In this document: piece by piece, positions 1 to 11,013 of the stretch
How positions within the stretch are numbered: position 1 is the stretch's first letter
How the letters are laid out: the number at the start of each line of letters is the position of its first letter
DNA from: Xanthostigma xanthostigma
Taxonomy: Eukaryota; Arthropoda; Insecta; Raphidioptera; Raphidiidae
Direction of reading: 5' to 3'
NCBI GenBank assembly: GCA_963575645.1
Contig: OY754467.1
Coordinates: forward strand, 37,631,108-37,695,107
DNA: 64,000 nucleotides
Program-made: the position numbers and the translations under genes
The notes under the pieces: model-generated
The model's input: the letters and a program-made list of their open reading frames with translations, nothing else
Database searches by the model: none
What the model was told of the DNA's origin: nothing

Positions 1-572
1 GGTACTAGCAGGTTCGGCAATTTTTTTTTGTATCTTTTTTTTTTATTTCTCTGGGCTTAGTTTACTATTGAGTTCTTTAACCAATATTCGTGAATTGTAA
101 AGCAACTAGAAACCAACGTAAGGGACTGGACAAAAGATTTTTTTTATAAGTTCTCTAAATCTGTCTGTAAATAGACGAGTTCAGTATAAACTGAGCGCCG
201 CTGTGAGCAGGCTCGGCTATTCTGCGTCGATATCGACTTTTTGCTTGTATAAACGTGGCCAGTACGTAAAAAAAAACACTTTCAATATCATTCTGTATCA
301 AATTCAAATCTAGTGAATGGCTCTTTATGCGTTTTGTATATATCAAATTTGCGATGTTGCCATATTAAAAATATAATTTGCCCTTACCGCTATGTCAGCG
401 CATGCAACAATAAAAAACTAGACTGATCTATTGAAAATAGTTTTGTTTCGGCTAGCAAAGATGTGCTCGTTAGACATGGGAAAAGTCGTTATTATATGTG
501 ATCACAATGACTGTTATTCCAGTTACACATAAAAATCACAGTGAAAATTCATCGTGACTTTGTCACGTCTAT
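1..572. other. A+T-rich sequence, no gene recognised
   Basis: No splice-bounded exon, RNA gene or transposon end could be recognised. Short open frames here lack coding character. Confidence 0.5.
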
Positions 573-870
573 CCCGACCGAGCAGACACTCAATCAAATG
601 TTATGTTGGCTACTCGGTTGGAGCGACCGTCGTGATTGCGGTGACATGGAACAACATACGTTACTTTGGAACGTAACTACCCTCTTCTCAGATCACAGTG
701 ATTATTTTAGACGGCTGATCACGCCGAATGCCGCCCGACCGAGCAAACACTCGATCGGACATTACATCGGCGTTGGTCGACTACTCGGTTGGAGCGAGCG
801 TCGTGATTGCGATGACATGGAACCTCTTGTCAGATCACAGTGATCATTTTAGACGGCTGGTCACAGTGAT
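573..870. repeat. Two-copy tandem duplication, about 161-bp period
   Basis: The block starting CCCGACCGAGCAGACACTC at 573 recurs from 734 as CCCGACCGAGCAAACACTC. Both copies continue with the shared motif CTACTCGGTTGGAGCGA, then GTCGTGATTGCG or GTCGTGATTGCGATG, and close with CAGATCACAGTGAT and TTTTAGACGGCTG. The copies have diverged by substitutions and one deletion in the second. The block is richer in G+C than its flanks. A 100-codon open frame across it is a by-product of the duplication. Confidence 0.75.
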
Positions 871-1523
871 TTTTTTATCGTGAAGTTATTTATTCCTCAA
901 CTCTAGTGCTCATAGCGGACAGTTCAGATAACTTGACGAATGTTTATCGAAAAAATCCCTGCTGTGCTCTTTATGACTGTCATTCCCATTCGATGGGTAT
1001 GCCTCTCTGGAATGGTGTCAAGATTCTTGCAAGGCGGGGTGAAATGTTTTAAGAAAAAAATGTTTTTAGTGTTCCGTGCTAAACGAAACACTTATGGAAT
1101 CACTTCGGTGTCCTGTCCGTCCGTCCGTCACAGGCGATTTTCTCTTAAACTAGTTGACGTAAAAATTTGAAATTTGGAACAGAGAGTGAGTTTAGTGGCC
1201 CAGATAAAAAGTTGAATTTTGATTCAACGTTTTGATTTTAGGGGATGAGATCATGTAGTGCGTGTCAAATGAAAGTTTATTGAGGCTCAAGTTCACCAAT
1301 ATATGTTTATTTTTTTTAATTTTTCTATGCATTTTTCGGGAAAAACGCCTAAAAACTGCTATGAAAAATCTGAGAAAAATGTGAGCATTGAGAATTAGTT
1401 GTAGATTGAACGAAAATTTCTAGTGAGATCAATAGTTACAAAGAATTTCATTGGTACTAGATTTTAAATTAATGAATGCGCGTCAAGCAGGTATATAGTA
1501 ATATCGAGCAATGTAAAAAAGTT
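871..1523. other. No gene recognised
   Basis: A+T-rich sequence without transposon termini or exon signals that I can support. Confidence 0.45.
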
Positions 1524-1588
1524 AGGTTAGTTCGTTGGTATCGCACAAGACTCGTAATCGTAGAGTCGTGGGTTTGAACCTCACGTAT
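1524..1588 (+). pseudogene. Degenerate tRNA-Thr-like sequence
   Basis: The stretch holds a B-box-like GGTTTGAACCT at 1571-1581. It is preceded by GACTCGTAATC, which resembles the anticodon arm of threonine tRNA with anticodon CGT, and by TTCGTTGGTA, resembling a D-loop. The acceptor and anticodon stems do not pair cleanly, so this is a relic or a SINE head rather than a working tRNA. No SINE body could be recognised downstream. Confidence 0.4.
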
Positions 1589-1637
1589 TAAATATTGTTT
1601 TTAGTACAATAATAATATGAGAGCCTAAAAAGAAATA

Positions 1638-2300
1638 AAATTCCAGCCAATTGGGCGACGGGACCATTCCAACTTCAAAAATGTTGACATTTGATTATAA
1701 TAAAGAAAAGAAAATTTCTGATATCGAGTGAGGTGACTCGGGTAATGGCTAGTATTCAAAATGATATTAACTATTCGTTGCCATGGTTACCTACATAGTA
1801 TGTTACACGTCAATTAATCAAAGCATGCCTAACTAGTTTATTTCTGACAGATCCATAAAACAAAAGAGCGGATGATTTTTTTTTATTTTCAAAATATTTC
1901 CGAAACTATAAAGTTAAACTAAAAATTTTTTTAACAAAACTTTCTTGAAAAAATAAATAGAATAATAAGCCGTTATGAAAAGTATACCATTATTATATAA
2001 AAAATACCGTTTTAGCATATATCTCTTCTGCGCATGCGCCGATTTTCCCCAAAAACAATAGGGCTCTTCATATTTGCATACCAAAATCCTCCCAAAATTT
2101 GGTTTCAATTCGCTCATCCGTTTGACCTGTATAGTGTTCACAGACAAACAGACTAACAGACGCACAGAGATTTTCCAAAAATATGTTTTTTGGATTCGGG
2201 CGACCTCAAAACGGAAAGATATTGTAAATTTTTTGAAAAGTGATTTTTGACCTAAACTAGTACCATTCTTCACTTGTGGGTTGGAATAGTAAAAAATCAT
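1638..2300 (+). repeat. Dispersed repeat family 1, copy a
   Basis: About 660 bp, shared with copies near 32.3-33.0, 40.2-40.7, 42.9-43.6 and 52.7-54.1 kb. One end carries CCAATTGGGCGACGGGACC followed by CATTCCAACTTC; the other ends near CACTTGTGGGTTGGAAT. CCATTCCAA and its complement TTGGAATGG therefore sit near both ends. Internal landmarks are TTGCCATGGTTACC and GCGCATGCGC. No coding capacity is seen. It is probably a non-autonomous DNA element, but no target duplication was found and the superfamily is unknown. Confidence 0.75.
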
Positions 2301-2534
2301 CAGGATTGAATAATTTTAGCTCGATCAATTGTTAGGAACAATTTAATTGTTTATTTCTTTATAACTGCAGAACTAAAATTTCGCTATTGAACACACAAGG
2401 GTTGATGACACGGAACATTAATTGTACAAATATACAGCTTTTACTTGACCGATTTTTTTTTATTAAAAATAATGGAAAATATTTTTTTTCCATTTTAATC
2501 TTTATAACGGAATGGCAGACAATGCTTTATAGTA

Positions 2535-2857
2535 CAATACGCGCCACGGATCTAAAAGGTCCGGAAGTTAGTCATAAGCAGCGTCGCAAAGGCATATTTT
2601 AGAGCCGTTGAGACTCCCACCACCTCCCAGCTACCTGCACTGAACGTGCGCTCGTCGGTGATTGGCCGTGATCGCCTGTTGCCTTTGTCACTTGTCGCTT
2701 TCCTGCTTTAAAGTACAGTCGAGTACGCTATTGTCAAGTTGTTATTGTTATTTTAGTTTTGTTGAGTTGCGAGTTTGTAGTTTTTCAACAGACTGTACAA
2801 GCGCAAACTCGCATTTGCATCTAACTTCCGAGCCTTTTAGATTCGTGGCGCGTATTG
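2535..2857. mobile_element. 323-bp TIR element, TA-flanked
   Basis: The left end reads CAATACGCGCCACGGATCT and the right end is its near-complement AGATTCGTGGCGCGTATTG. Similarity continues inward through AAAAGG and GGAAGTTAG for about 38 bp. Both ends are followed by TA (2533-2534 and 2858-2859), the target duplication expected of Tc1/mariner-like elements. There is no transposase; this is a small non-autonomous MITE. Confidence 0.75.
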
Positions 2858-3108
2858 TAACCATTGTTTATTTTCAAACCATACCTGTTAAAACATAAAA
2901 ATTGTCAATTTATTAATCTACATCTTAAAAATAGTTTGGTGGTCGGCTGCGTCTTAAGGTTTTTGAATAAGGATTCGCAAAAAACTAGTTTTAACACGAA
3001 GTGATAGTTTTAAAACAGTGAAAGGCAATAATTTTGTACCACTCAGTAGTGTACATGGTATTTTTCCATCATTTCACAAATGTATGTATGATGTGTATTT
3101 CATTTTAG

Positions 3109-3152
3109 GATTTCCAACTCGGAACTCTGTTCTAAAACTTGCCCGAATGAAC
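3109..3152 (+). CDS. Candidate microexon, 44 bp (speculative)
   Basis: The pyrimidine-rich acceptor TGTATTTCATTTTAG ends at 3108 and the donor GTAAGTAC starts at 3153. Two of three frames are open: one reads FPTRNSVLKLARMN, the other ISNSELCSKTCPNE with a one-base remainder. The second frame is phase-compatible with the candidate exon at 9516-9550. No homology is recognised. Chance occurrence in A+T-rich DNA is likely, so this is only a lead. Confidence 0.2.
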
Positions 3153-3470
3153 GTAAGTACTCTTGAAGTCGGCAAAACTAAGTTGGTAAAGTTTTAATAT
3201 AAAAAGTCATAACACCATCTAATGGAGAAACTTGGAAACTAATGTTAGTCGCGGTTAGTAGGAGCAAGTATTAGAAGTAAAAAGTTCTATAATTATTATT
3301 AATATTGATTTAGATATCATTTTGGAATGAATCTATTTACCTATCTATATATATATATACTGTTAGAAAAAAGTTTTTTTTAGTACACCTAATTAAGTAG
3401 AAAGATAGGTGCGTGGCTGCTACTCGCGTTGGAAAAGAAACTTTTTAATTAAAGAGCCTCACTGACGGAA

Positions 3471-3840
3471 GCGTAACGAAAATTGAAACACGCCGTCTTA
3501 ACTGGCGGTTTACTTAATAAGGGAGTATGACTATCGATATCCTCGTCTTCTCGCTGAATGGTGAGAAACAAGCGTTTCACTTTTCGTTACACATGAAAGC
3601 GTAACGAAAATTGAAACACGTCGTCTTAACTGGTGATTTACTAAAGGAGTATGACTATCGATATCCTCGTCTTCTCGCTGAATGGTGAGAAACGAGCGTT
3701 TCACTTTTCGTTACACACTAAAGCGTAACGAAAGTCGAAACACGTCGTCTTAACTGGCGGTTTACTTAATAAGAAGTATGACTATCGATATCGTCGTCTT
3801 ACCGCGAATGGTGAGTAAAGGCGTTTCACTTTTCGTTACA
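3471..3840. repeat. Three tandem copies of a 120-128-bp palindromic-ended repeat
   Basis: Copies start at 3471, 3599 and 3723, each with GCGTAACGAAA. Each ends with CGTTTCACTTTTCGTTAC, which complements its own start, so each unit can fold back on itself. The middle holds TATGACTATCGATATC, and copies one and two share CCTCGTCTTCTCGCTGAATG. Divergence and small deletions between units suggest an old array. No open frame runs through it. Confidence 0.85.
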
Positions 3841-5894
3841 TGCGAATTTATTTTGACATAAGAGCTTTCCCTTCATAAATACATGTTTGTTTGATCGTAA
3901 CCGGAAATTCTTGCAACAATTTGTAATTTTTATTTTATTGCGGGGAAATATTTTTTATGGCGGATAATCGATACTCTACTGTAGGTATAGCGCTTATGAA
4001 TCGCTAAAGCTCTTGTAGGCGCCTATGTGAATGCAGATTGATGGAAAAACACTTACTGTAGAAACTTTACAAAGCGCTTGAATCTTGTATAAAGTTGAGG
4101 GTTGCGACGGTGCATTAAAGGGGGGAGGGGGTGTCTACTTGTCGACCTGTTTAAAGTTCTTGCGGCAAGTTCCGTCTGTTTACAGCCTGAATGAATATGA
4201 AATGGATGAAAAATTCGCACGTTCTCAGACGACTACGAACTTTTCAAGTGTGTATCTTATTTATTATATTTATTGACGGAAAAAACACTTCTTTTATGGC
4301 AGTGTTCCTCAACTTTTTCGTGTCCGCATTCAGAGAAGAGATACTGTATAGAAGTTTATTTCTCTTAATGGAACAGTGTGGCCGGAAATTTTAGTTTGTA
4401 TTGTTTCTGTTAGATGACAGAACGATTGAGGTTTAGTCTTCAGAAGTAATTTTGAGCGTTTATCGTAGAAAATAAATATAGGAAGAAATTCATCAATTTC
4501 GGTCGAATTTTTTTTAATTAATAAAAAATTATGAAAAATACAACGATTAAGGTGTGAAGCTGAAATGATTAATTATCGCCACCTGGCGTTGCGGTTCCGA
4601 AGCTTGAGTGCGCCGCATCGCCATCTGTCAATTGGGGTGGGAGTTGCGCTATGGGGTGATCGCTAAATATAACACAGAATTGAACTTCTATACAACAGAA
4701 TAGTACTGTGTTCTATACAGTCTCTCTTCTCTGCCGCAGTACACTGTGGTGGTTTCCTTAAGGCCAACGCACACGCTACGTTTGTATTGAAAATGTCTGT
4801 CTGTCTGTTTACCTGTCTGTGATCACATATAAAGAGCTCATCAGTAGATCGATTTGCTATAATATTGGCAATTCGAGTCGAAATCGCAATTGTGATAAAA
4901 GCGAACCCCTTAAAAATCGGTAGAAACAGGTTTAAAACTTTAATTGAGTGGCTAGTTTCTCCTATAGAAAATGTAGAGAAAAAGATTGTGAAGATGACGA
5001 TCTACATACTGACGTACTCTGGAAAACCTATATAGACTGAGTTATCACACGTCGCTTATTCTAAGCCAAATGTGTGCTAAAATATAAAAAAAATCCGCAC
5101 TGTCTCAGTTTGTGTGCTTACGAATAAAAGTTGCTATAATATACGCCCTGTTTGAAATTAATTTATAATTAATGATGCCTCACGTGGTAGACCTCAGCTG
5201 TTGAGCGTCTATACTCTACAATCAATAAGCGCTGTCTCTTTCTATTGAGAAATAATGGAATACGTGATGAATTTCTTAATTTGAATGCCTAATGATTATA
5301 ATTGAATTGCATTAACTTTTGTACACATTCGTATGAAAATAATAAAAAAAATTTTTGGAAAATTTAACACACTGTATTAATATTAATTCTTTATAAACCA
5401 GCAAATATTGAAGATTTTGGAAAAAAAAGAATGTTTCTGATTACTTCAGTTAATATATAAACATTTTAACATAAATGACCTAAACTGAGTAAAGTTTCTG
5501 ATTCCTAATAGCAGCCGTGGTACTGCTTTTCTATTTTTTCGCAAAAAAAATAACATAATAAAATGAAATGATTGAAAATTTCCATTCTGCAGTTGGTGAT
5601 TAATGAATGAATGTGATTATTTTAGAACGCACGCCATCAATTTTGGAAAATCCAAATTTTGGTGCCACATTCTTCTCAATGTGTATTTTACAAAATTTGT
5701 GGCTTACATCCTGAAACAAATCGAGTTGTAATTTCGTGTTCAGCAATGCTAGAACTGCGAGTTTGCCAATTCTGGGTACAGACCCAACATTGAAATAAAC
5801 TTGTTGAAGTGTCAGCCGGTGTCGTCACTAAGAACTGTGTAAAAGAAGCGAGTGAGGTGAGAGATACATATACAACGTTTTATGTGGTACGTAC
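3841..5894. other. About 2 kb without recognisable gene
   Basis: A+T-rich intergenic or intronic DNA. A moderately G+C-rich stretch lies near 4570-4660 and another near 4720-4800; the latter includes TTAAGGCCAACGCACACG, which resembles the ends of the PIF-like MITE family seen at 42 and 44 kb. Neither supports a gene call. Confidence 0.45.
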
Positions 5895-6206
5895 CCATTG
5901 GGCGTTGCCGTGGTGTTGACCGTCGACGCACGCGCAAACGTCTTCATGGTGATGATGCTGGTTTTGATGGTGATGGTGATGATGATGATGATGTTGATGT
6001 TGAGGGATCTGCTGCTGTAAATTAAGGTTATTCGGTGGATAAGGCGGATATCGCGGGAACGGTGCAATGTCCTTAGTGGCCACGTGACTCGGCAATTGCT
6101 GCGGTCGCGCCGGAAGTCCGCGCCGGATGCGCTGCTTGCGTCGCAACCGCTGCTTCTCACGTATCAATAACGCCGCCTGCATGCTCGCAGACACGGCTGT
6201 GCTCAT
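5895..6206 (-). CDS. First coding exon of an unidentified gene, His-rich N-terminus
   Basis: The exon encodes 104 residues starting MSTAVSASMQAALLIREKQ. A basic segment follows (RLRRKQRIRR, about residues 19-28), then a Pro-rich stretch around PRYPPYPPNN and a run of about 18 His/Gln residues. The ATG at 6206 is preceded in frame by TAG 15 bases upstream, so it is the true start if transcribed. On the minus strand the frame reaches TGG followed by GTACGTACC, a good splice donor, leaving a phase-0 exon of 312 bases; without splicing the frame would read 108 codons to a stop. Codon use and G+C content are clearly higher than the surroundings, which argues for coding. The protein family is not recognised. 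It may be one of several alternative first exons of a gene running leftward out of the window. Confidence 0.6.
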
Positions 6207-6560
6207 CAGCTGATGACTCTAACGTTTATACCACTGCTGCTGCGCGGCCTGCTGATGTGTTGTTCGTTATTCACACTAACAACAACAACAACAACAACAA
6301 CTGTAATCTCTGCCATCGGCAGCGGCCGCATCAGCGCGATCGATCCCAGTCGTGTCTGTTCGGGTATGTCCGCCCCATACATACATCAAATCATCATTAT
6401 TATTATTAGATTACGGTGATGAGCATATCAGGTGACATTAAGTTACTATGATCCATGCCGCCATCTTGTAGCAACACTGGTGGCAGTGCTCTCACAGTCT
6501 ACACACAATATGCGACGCCATTTTGTTTTTGTCTCTTTGTCTGTGCGCACAGTGCATGAA
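6207..6560 (-). promoter_or_regulatory. Likely 5' UTR and core promoter of the exon at 5895-6206
   Basis: Read on the minus strand, CAAGATGGCGGC (plus 6457-6468) and CAAAATGGCGTC (plus 6514-6525) lie 250-320 bases above the ATG. AAGATGGCGGC is the established YY1-type element found close to start sites and in the same orientation as transcription; the Drosophila homologue Pho uses the core GCCAT. A CAA-repeat run at about 6280-6301 reads as GTT repeats in the transcript. No clear TATA box is visible. Assignment is by position and motif only. Confidence 0.4.
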
Positions 6561-9515
6561 AAGTGCTGACGGATAATTGTTCTGCTCTGAACTACAGTGT
6601 GATATTCTAAATGGCACTAAACCATTCTATAAACTAAACTACTCAATTGTGATTCTTCCATTTGATGGATGAATCTTGGTTATATATCCATCGATGGTTT
6701 ATCACATTGGTTTGGCTGAATCGGTTGATTCTGTGTCGGGACACTGATTGATTGCGACTTCATCTTGATATGGTTTTCTTTTGTTATTGGTGGCTGTCAC
6801 TATTTGCGTGGATGATTGGAGTTGGTCGACTCGAATTAGTTATTTTAGTATATCCGTTCAGCGGACATTTAGAACTGTTGCTTCTTTATTCCGCTTTTTT
6901 GATGACTCTCTTGCTATAAAACTCTTTTAGTGATTGATGGTTAGATTATCTATTCGGCGGACATGCAGAACCGTTATAAATGAAGAATGTAGTTAAATAA
7001 ATGACTTATTCTTGATGAATCTCTTAATGGTGATACTCATTCAATAATATACTCTGATCTTCTTTGACTCTTCTGTGTGAATATAATCAAACTATTGAAG
7101 ATTACAACTAAATTGTTCTTTTGCCGATTTACTCAATGATGCGGTGATGACTTCTTGGGTTGGCTTTAATCACAGATTTTCATTCAAACAGTCCTTTATT
7201 ATTATAACACCAACAAAACAAGCCGTGATCATTGGAAGTGAGTTTTGTTTATAACTGTGCAATATTTTGTTAAATGATGAATCATACCACAATGTTTTAT
7301 TTTATTGTAAATAAAATATATAATCTTTTGATGTATATTTTTAGCTTGATGTTATTTATATTTGATTAGTGCACATTTCAGTGTGCTTTTGATCAAACAG
7401 ACCGTGTGGACTAACCCATGTTAATGTAATTATATGTTACGTAATTAGAAGCATCTTTTTGATCTACGTCTTATTCTGGCAATATGTCTTTTACTAGCAA
7501 ATCTTATGAAGGAAATACAGTTATCTTTTTGGTGTTGCCTGGTAGCGGAAATATTTTTCAAGGCCATTTTTATTAAAGTCTTATTTGTTATTTTTCACAA
7601 AGTTTTGTTTTATTATGCACTAATTAATATCACTGAGTTTGACAAATTGTTATGAGAGTGAGGAAATTCATAATATATCCTGTGAAAAAGATTTCGTAGG
7701 TTAATTTTTGATAGAGATTAAAATAATACCTTCCGGAGGTTTTCACTGCATATAAGAATAAGTTACAATTATTTCGTCCTATTTGCTTTAAGAGGATTAC
7801 CACGGTTACCAGCTTTTCTAACAATACTGTTAGCTTCTTCGTCTCTGCTTTGCTTGCTTTCCATTTCATACTTTACATCATAGTCGTACTATTTGTCGTT
7901 GATAATTATCAGTCGGATACACCGTGTTCGGATATGGTCCCAATTTGGCTTGATATTTACCCATTGAGTTTTCTAATGAAAATTGAATGTCGATAGTGTA
8001 TTAATAAAGAAAAATTGATTTGGTTGCCATTCAATTTCTTGGCACAGCTATTTTCAATAAAAAATTAAAGTTGTTAATTTTATTGTATTTATTTAGTATT
8101 AAATATTATGATATTTGTTATTCGTTGCCATGGTTACCTACATATAACATGTTCTACGTGTTCGCAATAAAATTATCTACATTTTCATATAATGACAATA
8201 TAGAAAACCCTATAACTGCAAAATACTAATTCGAAGGTGCCTGTCTACCATGTTTTTATGCCAGGAATCAAAATGTTGACCAATCTTTGCCATTTTGAAT
8301 ACATATTTTACCTTCGATTGGTAATAAATTTATCTGAAAACTCGATAACTACATTTCAGAAATAAAATTAAATAACATTTTTCTTTATTAATAGATTATA
8401 TTATCAAAATTCAAATCTCATTAGAAAACTCGATAAGTAAAGATTGAGCCAAATCGAAATCTTGTACTATCAGTATTATTAGAAATTAAGAAGTTTCTCA
8501 TTTTTTTACTCTTAATCATATGTACTTCTAAAAATTACAAAAATTAATAGCGAATGAATTTTTGTATTTTCTTTAAAAATAATAAAGCTCTCCTACTTCA
8601 AAGCTCGACAGTTCTCCGCGCAATGCCGTTCTGAGTGCGGATGACGTCATGCGGCACAACTGTCATATTTAACATTTACTAATAATATAGCAAGTCATGA
8701 AGGCAACAGAGAAATAATAGAAAAGATGTAAAAATTAATGACGTGTCAATTAGGAAGTTTGACACATCCAAATTTACCTTAAGTTCATAACTTACCGACT
8801 TATTAGTAACTACATCTACTAATGTGACACATTTTGTAGACGTTGATTACTCTCGTTAACGACTCGACGTACAGAAAATTGAATATCTCCGTTGAATTTA
8901 AAATTATCGAAATAATGTTTTCAGCATTTTTAAGGTTATCCTTATTATCATGATGTGACACTATTATTATATGTATTTTCGTCAAATGGAAACTTTCTAA
9001 TTAGGGGTGCGCAAGTAGTTGAATAGTATTATTAGGTACTCGAAAAAAATTGAATCTAGTAGTAAACAAAGAAAATATAACCCTTACGTTAGATGTTTGA
9101 TTTGCAAGAATTTGGTGTTTTTTTTTTTTTGGTACGACCTTGTGCCAAAAAAAAATCATTTTCAAAAAGGTTTGTGCTCTACTTAATTAAAGGCTTTTAT
9201 ATTTCAAGTAGAGTTTCAGTATTTTTCTTTTCGTATCTAGCTGGATAGCGCTGAGTTCAATACTGAAAAATGTAGAAAACATATATTTACCCAATACTTG
9301 ACTCGAAAAATTCTCGCGCATTCTTAATAACTTCTGGAATTATTCACTAATGCATATTTATGCTAGGAAATAACTTTTGTTACAAGATTAAAATTCTACA
9401 CATCTGGAAGATTGGAACTTTTTTTAAATTTTAAACAATATACCTCATACACAGAAAAAAAAACCTGTAGGTATAATGATTATATAATTTAATGTAAATA
9501 TATTTTTCTTTTTAG
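6561..9515. other. About 3 kb without recognisable gene; one repeat fragment
   Basis: The stretch is A+T-rich. A fragment of repeat family 1 lies at about 8095-8160 (ATTCGTTGCCATGGTTACC). A cAMP-response-like TGACGTCA occurs near 8644. No exon pair or transposon termini could be supported. Confidence 0.45.
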
Positions 9516-9550
9516 ATGTGACAAACCTTGATGCTTCAAACTTCATGGTG
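9516..9550 (+). CDS. Candidate microexon, 35 bp (speculative)
   Basis: The strong acceptor TATTTTTCTTTTTAG ends at 9515 and the strong donor GTAAGTCATT follows at 9551. Only one frame is open, reading VTNLDASNFMV after two leading bases and ending at a complete codon. It can be joined in phase to the candidate exon at 3109-3152. Both splice sites match consensus well, but 35 bases carry too little information to claim a gene. Confidence 0.27.
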
Positions 9551-9790
9551 GTAAGTCATTTTATAATCAGTATTTCGATTTTTTTCCTATACAGAGTTAT
9601 TATTGAATTATTTTTAGCTTAATATTATTAAGCACATCTAAATCCGTTAATCCGTACTTTTTAATTGTTGCCGTTTAATTGCTGTGTGTTTTTATAGTTT
9701 TGTATCAAAATATATTTAGTAAAAAATAGAACATTTATTATTCAATAAAAATCAGAGGGGTAGGATCAGAAAATCAATCAAAACTTCATG

Positions 9791-9840
9791 CTTACTCGCG
9801 ACGTTTCGGCTTTAATTAAGTCTTCCTCAGGCGTTCATAA
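9791..9840 (-). ncRNA. Hammerhead-ribozyme-like motif, left arm
   Basis: Read on the minus strand, CTGAGGA (plus 9824-9830) is followed by a hairpin and then GAAACGTCGCGAG. The core matches the CUGANGA and GAAA consensus with a GUC cleavage triplet. Stem III would be only two base pairs (AC with GU), as in dimer-acting Penelope-type hammerheads. One extra base between CUGAGGA and stem II departs from the consensus, and one stem II base is mismatched, so activity is uncertain. Confidence 0.45.
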
Positions 9841-10021
9841 ACTATCGTTTTAACATAGTCAACCATGTAAACCTTGTCATGTAAATATAAGTTTCCAAAA
9901 TAAATAATTGACAAATATAAGGTGTAATTAATATTGTTAATAAACACATGTCCAATATAACCTTTTTTACGCAGCTGTATCATGACAAGGTTTACATGGT
10001 TGACTATGTTAAAACGATAGT

Positions 10022-10072
10022 TTATGAGCGCCTGAGGAAGGCTTAATTAAAGCCGAAACGTCGCGAGTAAGC
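10022..10072 (+). ncRNA. Hammerhead-ribozyme-like motif, right arm
   Basis: CTGAGGA occupies 10032-10038. Stem II pairs GGCTT (10040-10044) with AAGCC (10050-10054). GAAA follows at 10055-10058, then CGTC with predicted cleavage after position 10062. Stem I begins with CGC above the core and GCG after the cleavage site. A single unpaired A at 10039 breaks the consensus between core and stem II. The call rests on motif and pairing read by eye. Confidence 0.5.
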
Positions 10073-10172
10073 ATAAAGTTTTGACTGATTTTCTGATCCT
10101 ACTCCTCTGATTTTTATTAAATAATTACATCATCGAGGATCTTAAATAGTATCACAAAGAACATTTATTATT

Positions 10173-10826
10173 TTAATACACTTCTTGAATCCACACATCA
10201 TTTAAGCATATACCTAACCTAGAATTTTACCCTGGTATCGTTTGTTATGCACCAAAACATAGATTTGTTATTTGGTGATTGTCATTTTATTCGATACCTA
10301 GCATTTTTAACGTAGAATTTTTTACGATTTGGTTAGTTTACCTTAAAACCCATACTTTAATACCCTCTTTATAGCGCAACAGCTATTCTCTATTTCGAAG
10401 AAAAATGTTCATATTTAGGCGTCAGCAAATGTTTACAGACGTAAAGAGGACGATTCTGAACCAACGTATATCGAAAAATTCCTATTGTTTAATGAAGAAG
10501 ATTCCACCACATCCCAAGACAAAAGATAGGTACTTAATAAAATAAAAAACCAAATATTGGCATAGCAAAAAACGTTAGGCAAAGTTAACAGACTACATGT
10601 GTTTGAAATAAACTAATTAGGTGAAATTTGGTTATTTTTCATTCTTCCTTCCACATAACGAAAACTCTTAATAACAAAAAAAAAAGCACGGTCCCTTGAG
10701 ATTCGTTATAAAGAAGTTACACTGTATTTCGATTTTGCACCTCAATCAATGCTGTGCCATAGGTTCGCCACCCCTGGTTGATAGCATCCTTTACTATGTT
10801 AAAATAAATAATCAGTAAACCTAAAC
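10173..10826. other. No gene; possible hAT right end
   Basis: GGTTCGCCACCCCTG near 10770 resembles the outward-facing end of a hAT element (complement CAGGGGTGGCGAACC). No matching left end or target duplication was found. Confidence 0.35.
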
Positions 10827-10933
10827 ATATGGTGGAAGAACCAATATAAATATGGCGGAAAAACGGGTATAACTATGGTGGAAGAGCGGGTATAAATGTG
10901 GTGGAATGACGGTTATAGACTTGGCGGAGGTGC
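10827..10933. repeat. Minisatellite, about 24-bp period, four to five copies
   Basis: Successive units read ATGGTGGAAGAACCAATATA, ATGGCGGAAAAACGGGTATA, ATGGTGGAAGAGCGGGTATA and a decayed TGGTGGAATGACGGTTATA, then TGGCGGAGGTGCCG. The units have diverged from one another. Confidence 0.7.
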
Positions 10934-11013
10934 CGATTTCTGGCGTGAACGTGAGTTGGCACCAGTGTTGTTTTCTGCGTTTCTTGTTACGTTTGGATTA
11001 CGCACTATATGTA

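Larger units (their letters stand above)
9743..10157. mobile_element. Inverted-repeat retroelement with hammerhead-like arms and 15-bp TSD
   Basis: The exact 15-bp direct repeat AGAACATTTATTATT flanks the unit at 9728-9742 and 10158-10172. Inside, arms of about 150 bp (9743-9890 and 9975-10125) are near-complements. Each arm carries CTGAGGA, a short hairpin ending AAAGCC, then GAAACGTC. This is the layout of hammerhead ribozymes known from long terminal repeats of Penelope-like elements and from retrozymes. The long target duplication argues for target-primed insertion rather than cut-and-paste. No protein is encoded. A 32-bp tail follows the right arm before the duplication. Confidence 0.7.

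Noticed and set aside
541..843. 100-codon plus-strand open frame
   Set aside because: It spans a tandem duplication and repeats its own peptide imperfectly (LLGWSDRRDC, LLGWSERRDC); no gene context.
1521..1530. TTAGG-like text as telomeric repeat
   Set aside because: Only two units (GTTAGGTTAG); not an array.
3471..3840. CRISPR-like array
   Set aside because: The repeats are about 120 bp with tiny spacers, diverged and in an arthropod-like context; no cas genes.
5828..6160. Alternative minus-strand frame across the His-rich exon
   Set aside because: It is a shadow frame of the exon at 5895-6206; it lacks the ATG with upstream stop and has no coding-like composition.
7191..7237. Microexon-like segment (CAAACAG acceptor, GTGAGT donor)
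   Set aside because: The pyrimidine tract is weak and its phases cannot be joined to neighbouring candidates.
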